This document shows positions 46,782-59,177 of a DNA stretch of 64,000 nucleotides, piece after piece. Positions within the stretch are counted from its first letter, which is position 1. Each line of letters starts with the position of its first letter. A program made the translations under genes and the position numbers. The notes beneath the pieces are model-generated. The model saw only the letters and a list, made by a program, of their open reading frames with translations, was not told where the DNA came from and searched no databases. The stretch spans positions 26,872,779 through 26,936,778 of the forward strand of contig CM042034.1 in NCBI GenBank assembly GCA_023525975.1, given 5' to 3'. The stretch is from Smallanthus sonchifolius. Taxonomy: Eukaryota; Streptophyta; Magnoliopsida; Asterales; Asteraceae.

Positions 46782-48860
46782 AACATCCCCACACTTAACC
46801 TTTTTTCGTCCTAGTAAAAGTCTGCAATGGAATCATAACTAAGATCTAACTTTATAAACATCATTTAGCAATTAGTTAAACATACTCACGCGTTAAGAAG
46901 CAATAATCAGTATTTATGTCTAATTAAACCCAAGCACCAACTATCTAGCCCCCGTGATTTTTTTCTAATTCCAATTTATACAACACATAATCAATCTATG
47001 TGACTCACACTTAGAAGCTACAGCTCTACCTAATCCCGTCTCACGGTCATGTCTAGGCAAGGGTTAAACCATATAGATTTGCCCACCATGTTAAACTAAT
47101 ATTTACATGTTTTAGAAATTAAGATGAAATGAATGAATGGAATGAGTATTATTAACTGTATATGAATCAACCTCACCTAGAGGTGCATCTCCTAAGTCAC
47201 TATCCCAGAATGTAGCACATAGGCTGCAGTCTATCGATTAAGCACAAAAGCATCTAACTTAGAGGCGTATCCATCGAGTCACTATCCCCGTGGGTAACAC
47301 ATAAATCAGAACTTATTTATCCAAAACACTGATCACTCAAATCCCAACCCATGGGTGTATCAACCAAGTCGCTATCCCGGAAGGTAACACTTAGGTCAAG
47401 ACTCAAGCTTTCAGTTTATTAATTACACTCATTATTAGATGAAATATGGATGCGGGCGCCACCAAACTCGGATTTATTCTCATAAAAAGCGAATGGTGTG
47501 CCAATCAATTTCAAAACCTCTAAATTTTAACTTAACGTGGTGCCTATCACCCTATATTGACAGTTTCAGTATTACCATTATCCTAAGATGAGTACCCACA
47601 AGATTTCATGATTTTTATTACGTGATTAATCCTAAGTAACACTCACAGGCTATTTAAGCTATGCAAGCTGGCTAGGTCTACCAAAACATCACTAATTAGA
47701 CGTGTTTTCTATTATCTTATATCATTTAAACTCACAAAGTAGATCCAGTTGTACTATCATTTTTCATTTATGATGCAAAACTTATATTTTCAAAGGACAT
47801 TTTTTCAAATTTCAATTTTTTTTAAATTTTTTGTATTTCTGAATTTTTATAAAAGACGCAAACTAGAATAGACACTACACTTGAAAGACACATTGTCCTC
47901 AATGTGAAGCAAGACACAACTAAACATAAAAATGCAAAAATAAAAGCAGGAAACGACTTAGCTGGTTATGTAGATGCAAATCAAATGCGCATCTTCATTC
48001 TTCCTTGTGTGCACCGTATAGCATTTTGGTCGTGGTTGCACACACTGTTTGGTTGCCTTTACAAAGTAATATAAGCATCGGTCCTGCCGAATGGAGATTG
48101 AGTAGGGGCAAGACGAACAATACCTGCAAAATAAAACTCACAACAAACTCGCAGCATTAAACTGACTCAAGTAAAAGACTCAAACTGACTCTGGATGGAA
48201 TGCAAGGGCACGTACCCGATGGGTGACAAACACATAGACATGAATGCCACAGCAAGGTGGATCATCGGTTACGAACAGTCCCCGAGTTTCCCATGGTTGT
48301 GGTGGTCAGTGAATGATATGATATGGATGATGGTAATGGATGATGTTGGTGATGGTGTTATGATACGGTGGGTGGTTGTGGTGGACATGATGGATAATTG
48401 ATGGATGAGATTGGGTGGTGGACGGTGTTGGTGACGGTAATGGGAAATCATGGGAAAACAGGAACCAGGGCAAATCAGGGAAGGCTTCGCGTACCGCGAG
48501 GGAATGAGTATTAGGTCGGCTGACTCTTTTGTCCCTCGCGTACCGTGAGGGAATCCCTTTCCTTCTTTGCGTAACGCGAGGGGACTACATTCACAAAAAG
48601 TTAAGAAATTTTTCATAATTTATACTTAGAAAAATTTTGTCAATTTAAAAATCATTTTCACCTAAACTTTTTAAAACCCTGTCCCAAGCATAAAAACATA
48701 TGTAACCATACCTGGAACTTCGTTCCCATAATTTCCCGTGCCAAATCAAGCGCGAATCCTTGCAAAACACGACACAAACAAAACACACAATACCGAAAAA
48801 CACAGAAAAAGACACGGAATCAAATCAAAGAAGCACACAAATCTACATCCCAGGCACTTG
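46782..48860. other. noncoding 3' internal region with a repeated module
   Basis: Three spaced copies (about 47170-47225, 47260-47310, 47350-47395) of a module like GTGTATCAACCAAGTCGCTA then TCCCGG..GGTAACAC. The same module occurs at 53635-53755 in the other Athila-like element. A GATGATGG/GTGGTGG-rich stretch lies at 48300-48440. Confidence 0.7.
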
Positions 48861-48868
48861 CCCAGGAT

Positions 48869-49936
48869 TCAAACAAGCCTATCAGGAGGCTTCTCTTTGA
48901 TCCTGACCGGAACCTCATTCACCCTGCGCGGCCTACCGGTGTTCCACATCAACACAATCATACTGCCCCCAAACAATGAACTCATTTTACATGTAGCATT
49001 CAAATCTTTCCACCATAGCTTATACCTACCCGACCCGATGATAATATGAAACATATAGCCAAGCAAGTTATCACTCTTACACATCCCCACACTTGGGGTT
49101 TGCACTACCCTCAACCTAGATGAATCTATTAACGCACGGGTTCTCTTACGGGGTAGCCTAGACCTAGGGAGACTGATACTAGGGGTAGGATCAACACTCA
49201 CCCTCTCATAATGCACAATGATGATGGGCAAAGGTTCAGGTATGGGTATTTCTAACATTGTAATCCCTAAACTTTCACTGGGACCATCGGGATCCTCAAC
49301 ACTCTCATCTAACTTCCCCACACTTGGGGTTGTGCCTATGATCTCATCTAACTCTGCCATCATCTTCAGCAGATCATCAGGCACATCATCGTCGTATTCA
49401 TCCGGCTCTTCTAATAATCTCTCTAACTCTACCGCCCACACAGATGTTTCTTCTAAATTAGGGCGGGCTAAAACTGGATCAGAGTCCTGATGGTAGTCCA
49501 TGAAGGCATCAAGCATGCACACGGAGTGCCTATGCTTGTCAACATCCTTCACGGACTGTGTGGCATCAAAGGTAACAGACTCATCCCCCAAACGAAGTGT
49601 AAGTTTCCCGTCAAAGACATCGATCATTGCCTTGGCGGTTCGCAAAAAAGGGCGCCCGAGGATGAGTGGGACTCTATCATCCACTTCCATATCCAGAATA
49701 ACAAAGTCCATGGGGAAAACAAATTTGCCTACTTTAACCAGAAGATTTTCCACAATTCCCTGTGGATACTTGACTGAACGGTCAGCCAAGGAGATGCTCA
49801 TGTGCATCGGTTGCGGTTCACTTAGGTCTAGCTGCTTATATAAGGAATAGGGCATCATATTGATGCTAGCACCTAGGTCGGCCAACGCGTGGTGCAGGGG
49901 CAAACTGCCTAGGAGACATGGGATTAATGCTAGCAC
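48869..49936 (-). pseudogene. Athila-type retropepsin ORF, N-truncated
   Basis: The frame reads IPCLLGSLPLHHALADLGAS, then INMMPYSLYKQLDL, ISLADRSVKYPQGI, ENLLVKVGKFVFPMDFVILD and LILGRPFLRTAKAMIDV, then an acidic tail. DLGAS stands at the aspartic-protease active site and ILGRPFL at the second conserved block. From family knowledge, plant Athila proteases normally follow gag and precede reverse transcriptase. Here the frame ends in about 200 unrecognised residues with no reverse transcriptase. It is cut upstream, where an ATGCTAGCACCTA word occurs both in the ORF (49864) and at the break (49926). That suggests a microhomology-mediated join. Confidence 0.85.
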
Positions 49937-50762
49937 CTAATTTATTATTATTTATAGTCTATACCCCTAAACATTCATAATGGTTTCAAAGTACCAAGAG
50001 ATTTATATATATGAAGTACCAGCTGCGTATCCACCACCCATTGGATACGTCGTGACTACTACATTATTCTCGTTTAGTATTTAGACTAATCTGTCATTAC
50101 CCCGTACCCTTATCATATCACATATCACATAACACGTATCATTTAGACACATAATTCACGTATTTATGTCTAGGGTACGGGTCCAGTGTACTTACATTAT
50201 CCTCGAGTAGTTCCTAAGTTCGTTCCTTGTCTAAAAGTTTCTCCGAACTTGAACTGTACTTTCAGTGTCCCGCACTTGTAACCTCCGCGTTCGTAACCGT
50301 AATGCTTGCCCTGCCTCGGTTTGCGTGTTTAGGTATATAGTGGTGTTGTGTTGTTGTTTCCATTTGAACAACAACAACCATCTATTTATAGGGTTGGAAC
50401 ACCACCCGTAGCGGACCGTTATGCTGGGCGATAGCGGTCCGCTACCGCCTCAAATCAGTTGTCTTGTGTGTGACACACATAGCGGACCGTTTGCGGCTGG
50501 CATAGCGGTCCGCTATCCATTTTGCGACGCGGCGGACCGTTATGGACCTGATAGCGGTCTGACATAGGGCTGAGTTAGCAAAACCTGTTTCCCCTACGTA
50601 TCATTCCCTCATGATTTCCTTAACCTGCACATAGCGGACCGTTATGGATCTGATAGGGTCCGATATCCATCCATTTTTCATATTTTTTCACTTTTAGTCC
50701 TCCGGCTTCGGGGCAATTGCACTTTAGCCCCTGGACTTTTATTTAAAATTTGGGGTGTTACA
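49937..50762 (-). mobile_element. right part of the LTR complex
   Basis: The minus strand begins TGTAACACCCC at 50762. It carries the GTACCAG...CCACCACCC motif near 50010 and a cluster of TAGCGGTCCGCTA-type palindromes (50408-50670). Its left edge meets the Athila-like fragment without a terminus, so the LTR is broken there. Confidence 0.65.
50408..50670. repeat. palindrome/inverted-word cluster in the LTR complex
   Basis: Pairs of TAGCGGACCG followed 15-20 bases later by ATAGCGGTCC: at 50408/50432, 50480/50503, 50528/50550 and 50632/50655. The second word of the first two pairs is itself palindromic (TAGCGGTCCGCTA). Words drift in later pairs. Confidence 0.85.
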
Positions 50763-50851
50763 AATACATACACAATCATTTTATTCACTACACAAAAAAA
50801 TACATTATTTCTAAATATAAACCATTTCTTTTGTATCCACTCAACCAAAAT

Positions 50852-51466
50852 ATGAATCGTACGTTATACTTCCCACCCGAATCATCCGAAGAATCGCTCG
50901 ACTTCGTGTTAGGCGGCGATGGTATGCAATTTCTATGTGATATTGTCGCCCAAGCCGAAAAGGAAGACACAACTACATCATCAAGGACGTATGAATGCCG
51001 TGATCGTGAACAGGCTCTACAGATTCTAAAAAGAGATTATTTTGACGAAAACTCAACACACCGGGAAGCGACGTTTCGAGATAGATTTCGGATGTCGAAG
51101 AGGTTATTTTTAAAAATATTTGGCGACGTAGAGGCTAGGTTTGAAAATTTTCAAGAGGGTGAAGATGCTAGGAACAAGAAGAGTTTCACGGCATTACAAA
51201 AATGCACATCGGCGATTAAACAGCTCGCAACAGGCAATCCTCCTAACGAATTCGACGACTATTTAAGTATGGCTAGGAGAACCTCAAGTGAATGTATAGA
51301 GTATTTTTTTAATACCATTATTCAAATATACGGAAAAGAGTTCTTACGCAGACCGACAACCCACGACGTTGCACTTTTGTACAACGTGCATGAAGTAAAA
51401 CATGGTATTCCGGGTATGGTCGGCAGCATCGATTGTACACATTTTTGTTTGGCGAAATATGAGAGG
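50852..51466 (+). pseudogene. PIF/Harbinger transposase, N-terminal part
   Basis: I place the start at MNRTLYFPPESS because sequence before 50768 belongs to the LTR insertion. It has CRDREQALQILKRDYFDENS, FRDRFRMSKRLFLKIFGDVE, TALQKCTSAIKQLATGNPPN, EFDDYLSMARRTSSECIEYF and GIPGMVGSIDCTH. The last contains the first catalytic Asp of the DDE domain (family knowledge of HARBI1-like nucleases). The frame is cut by the Athila-like LTR after CLAKYER. Rejoining across the AGAGG duplication shifts the frame by one base. The rest is at 59178 and 60355. Confidence 0.92.
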
Positions 51467-53166
51467 TGGTGTGCACAAAATAGTTTGAATTAAATGACTC
51501 AAAACAAGCTAAATAAAACACTAAGTAATACTCTAGACTCTCTAAACAACTAAACTACCGACAGGCAAGTGAACCTATCGAATGTAGTAAAGCCTAAGTA
51601 AGTCCGGATATCGAACCCAAAGGACCTCTACAGAAAACACTAACTAGAAACCGAAAGACTTATCTATACAAAATTGCTTAAATAAAATAAAAATAAAGAA
51701 GGGGGGTTTGCTAATAAGAACTAAGAATAACTTAAAAGAAGGACCAAAGAGAAGACTACGAATGCAAAAGAAAGTTGAAACGAGAATCAGACGGAGAAAG
51801 AACACTACCTAGGCTCGAATCCTACACATGCTTGACAAAGGTTCTATCGATAAGGGAACTGACGTGATACCAGGATCTTAAAATACTAAACTCAAAGGAA
51901 ACCTAGAGCACCCTCGACCCTTCTCAAGGATTGTCAACCAAGAAACCTAAAAGCCGTTAAACCACCGGTTAGATGGATTTCCCTCACAGGTCCTCCAATT
52001 TACTCAAGAAGTATCCGCTAGACAATCTACCTCACAGCGCGAAAGTCTCAATACACCTACGTGCAAGGGATAACTAGGATTTTCCTATTGGATTCGGTAA
52101 ACACATATATGAGACAAACTAGCAAGATCTTCTCACAAAGCCTCTAAACTAGCAATCTAACACCCTAGACAAACCGACAATCTCTCACCTCACAGCTATC
52201 GAGATTGGTTGCACATCTAAACTATCTATATCAAGAAGATTACCCTATGGTGAACTCGTACGCAGTTAACCACCCACTAATCAAAGACACACAGTAATTG
52301 ATCTAGCATGCACCTATTACATGAAAGACATTCACCAAGGCACACGAGGAGTAAATCATCAATCCATAAACAATCATAGACACACATAAAACATCCAATA
52401 ATCCAAACCAAGTTTGTTACATCATGAGTTCATCACATGCAAATCATCCAAAACCGGATAAAACCTAATGTCAATCATATGTATTCATCAACACCTAGGT
52501 AGTTCTAAGAGTTTAGCCACTAAACATGACAAAAACCATAGTTAGCATCAATTCGAAGCTCAAAAGAAACATGAGAATTGAAGATAAACAAGGAAAAACA
52601 CAACCGAATGATTAACCCCTGATGGAATGCGATCATGATGCCTTTAATCTTCAACCCGAGCCTCTAAAGCTCTGAAATCAACCCTTTTTCGTCTCTCCTT
52701 TTCGCCTGTAGCCGCTCCTTGATTCTGTGTCTCCTCTAGGGTTTCTAATTTTTGGGGTTTTAAAACAATTTCTGCGAAAAACCACCCGTCGCGTAGCGCG
52801 ACGGGATCTTGCACACTCCTCGCGTAGCGCGAGGGCCCCAGAAAAGACAAAACAGTCGGGCAATCATTAAAAGGGCAATTCTGACATTTTTCAATCCTCG
52901 CGTAGCGCGAGGGACTTCCAATACCTGTCGCGCTACGCGACAGGGGTAAAAATCCAGAAACTATCTTCTTTCTTATCCACAGCCCTCTCGCACGAACCGG
53001 AAACTCGTTCTTCTTCGTTTTCAATCATATCCGCTTCCTTTGTGACCTAACAACCATAAGATATAGAAATATTAAGTACAAGCAGTTATAGAAGAAAACC
53101 GAAGCAAAACAAACACAAAGTGGGAATAAAATTGACAGTAAAATGCATGTATTTTGCAATACATCA
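51467..53166 (-). repeat. 3' LTR of the Athila-like element
   Basis: 1700 bp. It contains four GC-rich palindromes within 160 bp (52785-52944). The 126-codon ORF over that block is an artefact of the palindromes and is repeated in the other LTR copies. Confidence 0.92.
52785..52944. repeat. CGCGTAGCGCG palindrome cluster
   Basis: Four near-perfect palindromes: CGTCGCGTAGCGCGACG (52787), CCTCGCGTAGCGCGAGG (52818 and 52896) and TGTCGCGCTACGCGACA (52926). The stem is 7-9 bp with a TAG or CTA centre. The same cluster occurs at 58793-58951 and 59970-60128. Two more palindromes lie in the internal region at 54485-54531. Confidence 0.95.
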
Positions 53167-54810
53167 CATCCCCTCACTTATCTTTTTTTTCATCCTCGAA
53201 AAATTATGCAAAACATGATCATAATCAAGCACAAGGTCTTCAACATTTTATGGGTTATCTTATTAGACACGAAAACACAAAAACCGCGATTGTCGCTATG
53301 TTTGTCTTTCTAAACCCAACCACCAACGGATTTTCCCCAATCATATTTCGTTATCTTCAAGTGAACACTAGGTCTAGGGTCTCACACTAAGGTATCCACA
53401 GTTCTACCTAATCCCATCTCAAGTTTTCGAAGCACAGATTAAATCATTTGTTTCATGATTTTTCTTCCACTGTAACCCAATACCCAGATGTATTTAAATT
53501 AACTAATGATGGATGGATGCATAAATATATATTTCTTTTTTCTTTTTTTTTTGCAATATATATATTTTTTTTTTGCATCTTTTTTTTTTTTAATCATGTT
53601 GAGCTTTATATAACATAATTGTAACCTTAACTCAGAGGTATTGCCAACCAAGTCGCCATCCCAGCGGGCAACACATAAGCTTTAGGTTATAATATTTAAA
53701 GCACTTAGCCCATGGGTGTATCCACCAAGTCACCATCCCAGTGGGAAACACATAGGCTTCGTTCTTAAGTTATTTTTAAGCTCACGCAATGATACGATGG
53801 AATTTCCTAAAGCGCCACCAGTCCCGGATTTATTCTCATAAAAAGGTAAGGTGTGCTAACTAATCTGCTAATCTTAAATACATACGGGTTTTAACCTACA
53901 GTGGTACCTCTTATACTATTCGACAATTTCGGCTTCACCGCTTCTCCTAAGATGAGAACCCACGGATGTTGTGATTTAAGGTGCAGTGTATTATAAATAC
54001 TCCTAGGGCTTTTTACCGTCAGTTGGGCCTACCAGACATATCCCGAGTTAAGTGTGTAATCTGATTTTTAATGTCTTATAAATATTAAATGAAAACCATG
54101 GCCCAATTTCCTATCATCTCCTGCTTTTAAATGCAATCATCAAGTTTCTTAGACATTTTTTTTTCAAGAACATAAATAAATAGATAAAATTTAAACTAAC
54201 TAAATGCACTCAAAGTTAACTAGACTCAATAAAAAAAATAACTAAACGACAGTGTCCCATCCCCACACTTAAACTTTGCATTGTCCTCAATGCAGGAATG
54301 GAAACACGACTCAAAAACAAAAACAGGGAAAAGAAAAAGAAAATGGAAAAGACTTAGCTGGTATTTTGGCGGGTCAATATGCTCCAAACATGCAGCAGCT
54401 CCCAAAGCCTTGTTGAGGATTCAGCATCCCCACACTTCGCTCTCGTTGTGTTCTCGCTACTAATTTTTTTTTTCTTTTTTTTTTTCGCGTAGCGCGACGG
54501 GGGACGAGCAAATCGTCGCGTAGCGCGAGGGGTGGAATTTGACAGAAAGTTTCGAATTTTTCCAACACTTAGTCAAATTTCTCACCCCTTATTTCCCAAA
54601 CCTTCCAACCACCATTTACAAAAACAAACATACCTGGGGACCCGCATTCTGCTGCTAAAAGCTCTTCCAAAAATCAATTATAATCCCTGCATGCAAACAT
54701 CAAAACACAAAACACAAAACACACAACCGAAAAATAAACAACTAACGCAACCTAAACCACTCTACAAACTCTACACTTGGGGATTCCACCCAAGACACTC
54801 ACAAACCACA
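53167..54810. other. noncoding 3' internal region
   Basis: T-rich tracts (53540-53595), two copies of the CACCAAGTC(A/G)CCATCCCAG module (about 53640-53690 and 53715-53755), and two palindromes at 54485 and 54514. This is the place where pol would lie in an autonomous element. Confidence 0.7.
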
Positions 54811-55728
54811 CTATGTGGGAGGATCAATGGAGAATTCCTCCCATTCGCTCGAAAATGAGCCACTTTCACCTGCCTCCCACATCTCACCACCTACAGCCTT
54901 CATCATCACCTCCGGCTTTTTCTTAACATCCCTACACTTGGGGTTATCAACACTATCACCACTCCCTCCTAGGTTAATAGATTTGGCAACCACAAAAGTG
55001 ACCGTCTCGTCACCGACCCTAAGTGTGAGCTTTCCGTCAAAAACATCAATGACGACCTTGGCGGTGCGAAGGAACGGACGTCCTAAGATGATGGAAACAG
55101 TGGTATCCGCCTCCATATCCATAACCACAAAGTCCACAGGGAAAACAAATTTATCAACTTTCACAAGCACGTTTTCCAAAATTCCCCGTGGACATTTTAT
55201 CGACCGGTCCGCTAGGGAGAGTGTCATGCGCGTTGGAGCTAGTTCACCGAGTGCTAGCTTCTCATAGAGAGAATAAGGCATCAGATTGATGCTAGCACCG
55301 GAATCCGCTAACGCGTGACTACGAACATCGCCACCAAACAAACACGGGATTGTGAAAATACCCGGGTCTGTCAGTTTCTCCGGTAGCGTGTTTGTTATCA
55401 CTGCAGAACACTCCCTACTTAAAGGAACCTCATTCAACTTACCCAACCGGTCCTTCCCCTTCAAAAGATCTTTCAAAAACTTAGCGTATTTAGGCATACG
55501 CTGAAGGGCGTCAATGAATGGGAGATTGATCTTCAGTTGTTTAAACATATCAAGAAAATGCCCGTATTCCTTAGCATGCTTTTGATTAGCAAGACGCTCA
55601 GTATAAGGAATACGGGCTAGATCAATCTCGTGGGTGGGCCTAACATCAATCGGCTTCATTTCAACAGACTTAACAACTAGAGACTCACTGTTTGGTGCGG
55701 TACTTGCTGGGACTTGTCTCGAATGCAC
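54811..55728 (-). pseudogene. Athila-type retropepsin with upstream connector
   Basis: The frame begins in another phase than gag. Its first part (RIPYTERLANQKHAKEYGHF, LDMFKQLKINLPFIDALQRM) is the conserved gag-protease connector. It then has FTIPCLFGGDVRSHALADSG, ASINLMPYSLYEKLALG, SLADRSIKCPRGILENVLVK and ILGRPFLRTAKVVIDV. DSGAS is an acceptable retropepsin active site. The frame ends in an acidic tail without reverse transcriptase. A frameshift near 55690-55730 separates it from gag, so it is disabled, or would need a frameshift, as part of a polyprotein. Confidence 0.88.
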
Positions 55729-57301
55729 CCTCCCAGGAGTCTCTCTCTACCTCATCATCAACCGGTTCTTTCTCAACCTCCACCGGTGAACTCAAAAGCT
55801 CTCCACCTCTACCACTACGGGTGGTGACCGCATTCACGTGGGCGTTTGGGTTGGGTTGGGTACCACTCGGAAACTGGCCTTCCGCCCTTTTATCCAAACG
55901 CTTAGCAATGTCACCAACCGTACGCTGCAAATCTAGGAAAGCGGACTGCTGGTTCTTAAGAAGGATGTCATGCTCATGAAGGATTTTCTGAGTCGATGCA
56001 TCCTTTGCCACTAACTGCGTCAGCAGTTCCTCAATCCTACCTAGGTTACTGGCACCGCCTCCAACCGAGGTACTCCCAGAATTACTACCCGAAGACTGAC
56101 CACCCTGCCCCTGGTTCTGAGGAAAATTGGAATGGAAACCAGGGGGATTACCGGAAGACCTGAAGCTGGGATTTTGATGATTTCCCCAATTGGGGTTATA
56201 AGAATTCCCTTATCGGTTTTGACCTCCCACATAACCGACTTGCTCTTGATTCAGCACAGGGCACTCAACAGTAGCATGATCGCCACGACACACCTCACAT
56301 CGCGCCACCCTCATCTTCAGCTCCTTCACATCTTTCGCCAGAGCCTCAAGCGCAACAGCTACACTAGTGTCCACATTGACGTGGTGAACACCCCTCGAAG
56401 ATGAGGAGGTACTAGTGCTAGGACTTGAATTCCTAGTAACAGACCGCTGCTCGTATTCCGCCTGGGCGAAGCTCTCAAACATATCATTGCATTCGGCCAC
56501 ATTCCTTTTACCCATAAGGTGGCCTCCTGCAGAAGTATCAAAGCGCGCACGAGTCTCATAAGTGAGCCCGTTGTAGAATTTCTCTACAAGGGCCCAGTCA
56601 GACAGACCATGTTGGGAGCAACGACTGAGCAGATTTTGGAACCGCTCCCAAGCCATATAATAGGGCTCATCGGGCGGCATTCTAAAAGAATGAATCTCAT
56701 CGCGCAACCGGGCAGCCTTCGCGGGTGGAAAATATTTATTTAGAAAAGCATCGCGTAGGCCGGCCCAAGTGGTGAATGTGCCCGGAGGGTGCGAGTCGAG
56801 CCAAGTGGCGGCTCTTCCCGCAAGGGAGAATGGAAAAAGATGGAGAAAAATCGCATCATCTGTGGCACCTTGAAGATTAAAAGTACCACAGATGCGGGTC
56901 AAGTGGGCGATGTGAACGGGAGCATCCTCATCATCACGACCATTGAATTGGCAATTATTAATTGCGGTCATGATGTATGAGGGTATTTGCCAAGAATTTT
57001 CATTAGTTATGTTTGGCACAGTAATGGGGTTATTAATCCCCGTGAATCCCGCAGTAGACTGCTGATGAACAGTGCGACGGTTCGCCATGTCGGGATGAAA
57101 AGGTGGTGGGCTAGATGGAGTGGATGAATTAGATAAGGGGGAAGAAACAGAACTGGGGGAACTGGTGGAAGAAGAAGGAGAAGATAAAGAAACACTTACC
57201 TCGCTGTGGGATGCCTCTGAGTATTCCCTGGAGTCGCTTTGCGAATCCAAAGAAATAGCAGGTGGCGGTCCTTGCGAGCGCAAGTGGGGCATAAACTGCA
57301 C
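55685..57301 (-). pseudogene. Athila-type gag with one in-frame stop
   Basis: The frame starts MQFMPHLRSQGPP, with a Ser/Pro-rich N-terminus. The gag core follows (IAHLTRICGTFNLQGATDDA, LFPFSLAGRAATWLDSHPPG, FLNKYFPPAKAARLRDEIHS, WALVEKFYNGL), then the knuckle CEVCRGDHATVECP with the short Athila spacing. A TAA at 56210-56212 interrupts the frame after VGGQNR. The same frame then continues (NWGNHQNPSF, RIEELLTQLVAKDA, VNAVTTRSGR) to 55685. Role in an intact relative: capsid and RNA packaging. Confidence 0.9.
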
Positions 57302-57447
57302 AGAAAAACAAGAAGATAAAGTGAGAAAACAAATAACAAAATAAAGTAAGAAAGATATTTATAAAGAAATAAAAACAAGAACAAATAAACTCAAATAAAA
57401 AAAACAGATAAGTAATTCAGAACTAATCAGCGCAATCGACTCAGAGG

Positions 57448-57465
57448 TCCCCGGCAACGGCGCCA
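57448..57465 (-). other. tRNA primer-binding site (Asp type)
   Basis: The minus strand reads TGGCGCCGTTGCCGGGGA, six bases from the 5' LTR at 57472. This is the usual primer-binding site of Athila-like elements. Confidence 0.9.
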
Positions 57466-57471
57466 AAAACT

Positions 57472-59172
57472 TGATGTGCACAAAGTAGTTTGAATTAAAT
57501 GACTCAAAACAAGCTAAATAAAACACTAAGTAATACTCTAGACTCTCTAAACAACTAAACTACCGACAGGCAAGTGAACCTATCGAATGTAGTAAAGCCT
57601 AAGTAAGTCCGGATATCGAACCCAAAGGACCTCTACAGAAAACACTAACTAGAAACTGAAAGACTTATCCATACAAAATTGCTTAAATAAAATAAAAATA
57701 AAGAAGGGGGGGTTTGCTAATAAGAACTAAGAATAACTTAAAAGAAGGACCAAAGAGAAGACTACGAATGCAAAAGAAAGTTGAAACGAGAATCAGACGG
57801 AGAAAGAACACTACCTAGGCTCGAATCCTACACATGCTTGACAAAGGTTCTATCGATAAGGGAACTGACGTGATACCAGGATCTTAAAATACTAAACTCA
57901 AAGGAAACCTAGAGCACCCTCGACCCTTCTCAAGGATTGTCAACCAAGAAACCTAAAAGCCGTTAAACCACCGGTTAGATGGATTTCCCTCACAGGTCCT
58001 CCAATTTACTCAAGAAGTATCCGCTAGACAATCTACCTCACAGCGCGAAAGTCTCAATACACCTACGTGCAAGGGATAACTAGGATTTTCCTATTGGATT
58101 CGGTAAACACATATATGAGACAAACTAGCAAGATCTTCTCACAAAGCCTCTAAACTAGCAATCTAACACCCTAGACAAACCGACAATCTCTCACCTCACA
58201 GCTATCGAGATTGGTTGCACATCTAAACTATCTATATCAAGAAGATTACCCTATGGTGAACTCGTACGCAGTTAACCACCCACTAATCAAAGACACACAG
58301 TAATTGATCTAGCATGCACCTATTACATGAAAGACATTCACCAAGGCACACGAGGAGTAAATCATCAATCCATAAACAATCATAGACACACATAAAACAT
58401 CCAATAATCCAAACCAAGTTTGTTACATCATGAGTTCATCACATGCAAATCATCCAAAACCGGATAAAACCTAATGTCAATCATATGTATTCATCAACAC
58501 CTAGGTAGTTCTAAGAGTTTAGCCACTAAACATGACAAAAAGCATAGTTAGCATCAATTTGAAGCTCAAAAGAAACATGGGAATTGAAGATAAACAAGGA
58601 AAAACACAACCGAATGATTAACCCCTGATGGAATGCGATCCTGATGCCTTTAATCTTCAACCCGAGCCTCTAAAGCTCTGAAATCAACCCTTTTTCGTCT
58701 CTCCTTTTCGCCTGCAGCCGCTCCTTGATTCTGTGTCTCCTCTAGGGTTTCTAATTTTTGGGGTTTTAAAACAATTTCTGCGAAAAACCACCCGTCGCGT
58801 AGCGCGACGGGATCTTGCACACTCCTCGCGTAGCGCGAGGGCCCCAGAAAAGACAAAACAGTCGGGCAATCATTAAAAGGGCAATTCTGACATTTTCCAA
58901 TCCTCGCGTAGCGCGAGGGACTTCCAATACCTGTCGCGCTACGCGACAGGGGTAAAAATCCAGAAACTATCTTCTTTCTTATCCACAGCCCTCTAGCACG
59001 AACCGGAAACTCGTTCTTCTTCGTTTTCAATCATATCCGCTTCCTTTGTGACCTAACAACCATAAGATATAGAAATATTAAGTACAAGCAGTTATAGAAG
59101 AAAACCGAAGCAAAACAAACACAAAGTGGGAATAAAATTGACAGTAAAATGCATGTATTTTGCAATACGTCA
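57472..59172 (-). repeat. 5' LTR of the Athila-like element
   Basis: 1701 bp. It matches 51467-53166 with few differences and contains the palindrome cluster. Its right half (58268-59172) is part of the 1177-bp tandem duplication. Confidence 0.93.
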
Positions 59173-59177
59173 AGAGG

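Larger units (their letters stand above)
45144..49936 (-). mobile_element. truncated Athila-like LTR retrotransposon
   Basis: The 3' LTR (45144-46781, TGATGACG...CTACATCA) is followed by a purine-rich tract (minus GTGTGGGGATGTT), a noncoding 3' internal region (46782-48860) and a protease-bearing ORF. The element is cut at 49936 inside the protease frame, and gag, primer-binding site and 5' LTR are missing. The LTR resembles that of the element at 51467 in layout. It carries CTCGCGTACCGCGAG palindromes. Confidence 0.8.
51467..59172 (-). mobile_element. complete non-autonomous Athila-like LTR retrotransposon (gag-protease only)
   Basis: LTRs 51467-53166 and 57472-59172 have ends TG(A/G)TGTGCAC and ATAC(A/G)TCA, with the terminal inverted TGATGT/ACATCA pattern. 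A perfect 5-bp duplication AGAGG (51462-51466 and 59173-59177) splits the PIF transposase. The minus-strand primer-binding site TGGCGCCGTTGCCGGGGA (Asp-type) and polypurine tract GTGAGGGGATG are present. It encodes gag and protease remnants but no reverse transcriptase, RNase H or integrase. The LTRs differ at roughly a dozen visible sites. Confidence 0.95.

Noticed and set aside
52785..52944. CRISPR-like array of palindromic repeats
   Set aside because: Spacing is irregular, repeats are few and differ in sequence, there are no cas genes, and the context is a plant LTR.
52644..53024. 126-codon ORF on the minus strand, repeated at 58650-59030 and 59827-60207
   Set aside because: It runs through the LTR palindrome cluster and repeats only because the LTR repeats. 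No domain, no start context, and composition follows the palindromes.
55692..55979. Plus-strand ORFs over 54815-55979 and 57120-57344
   Set aside because: Shadows of the gag and protease frames on the minus strand.
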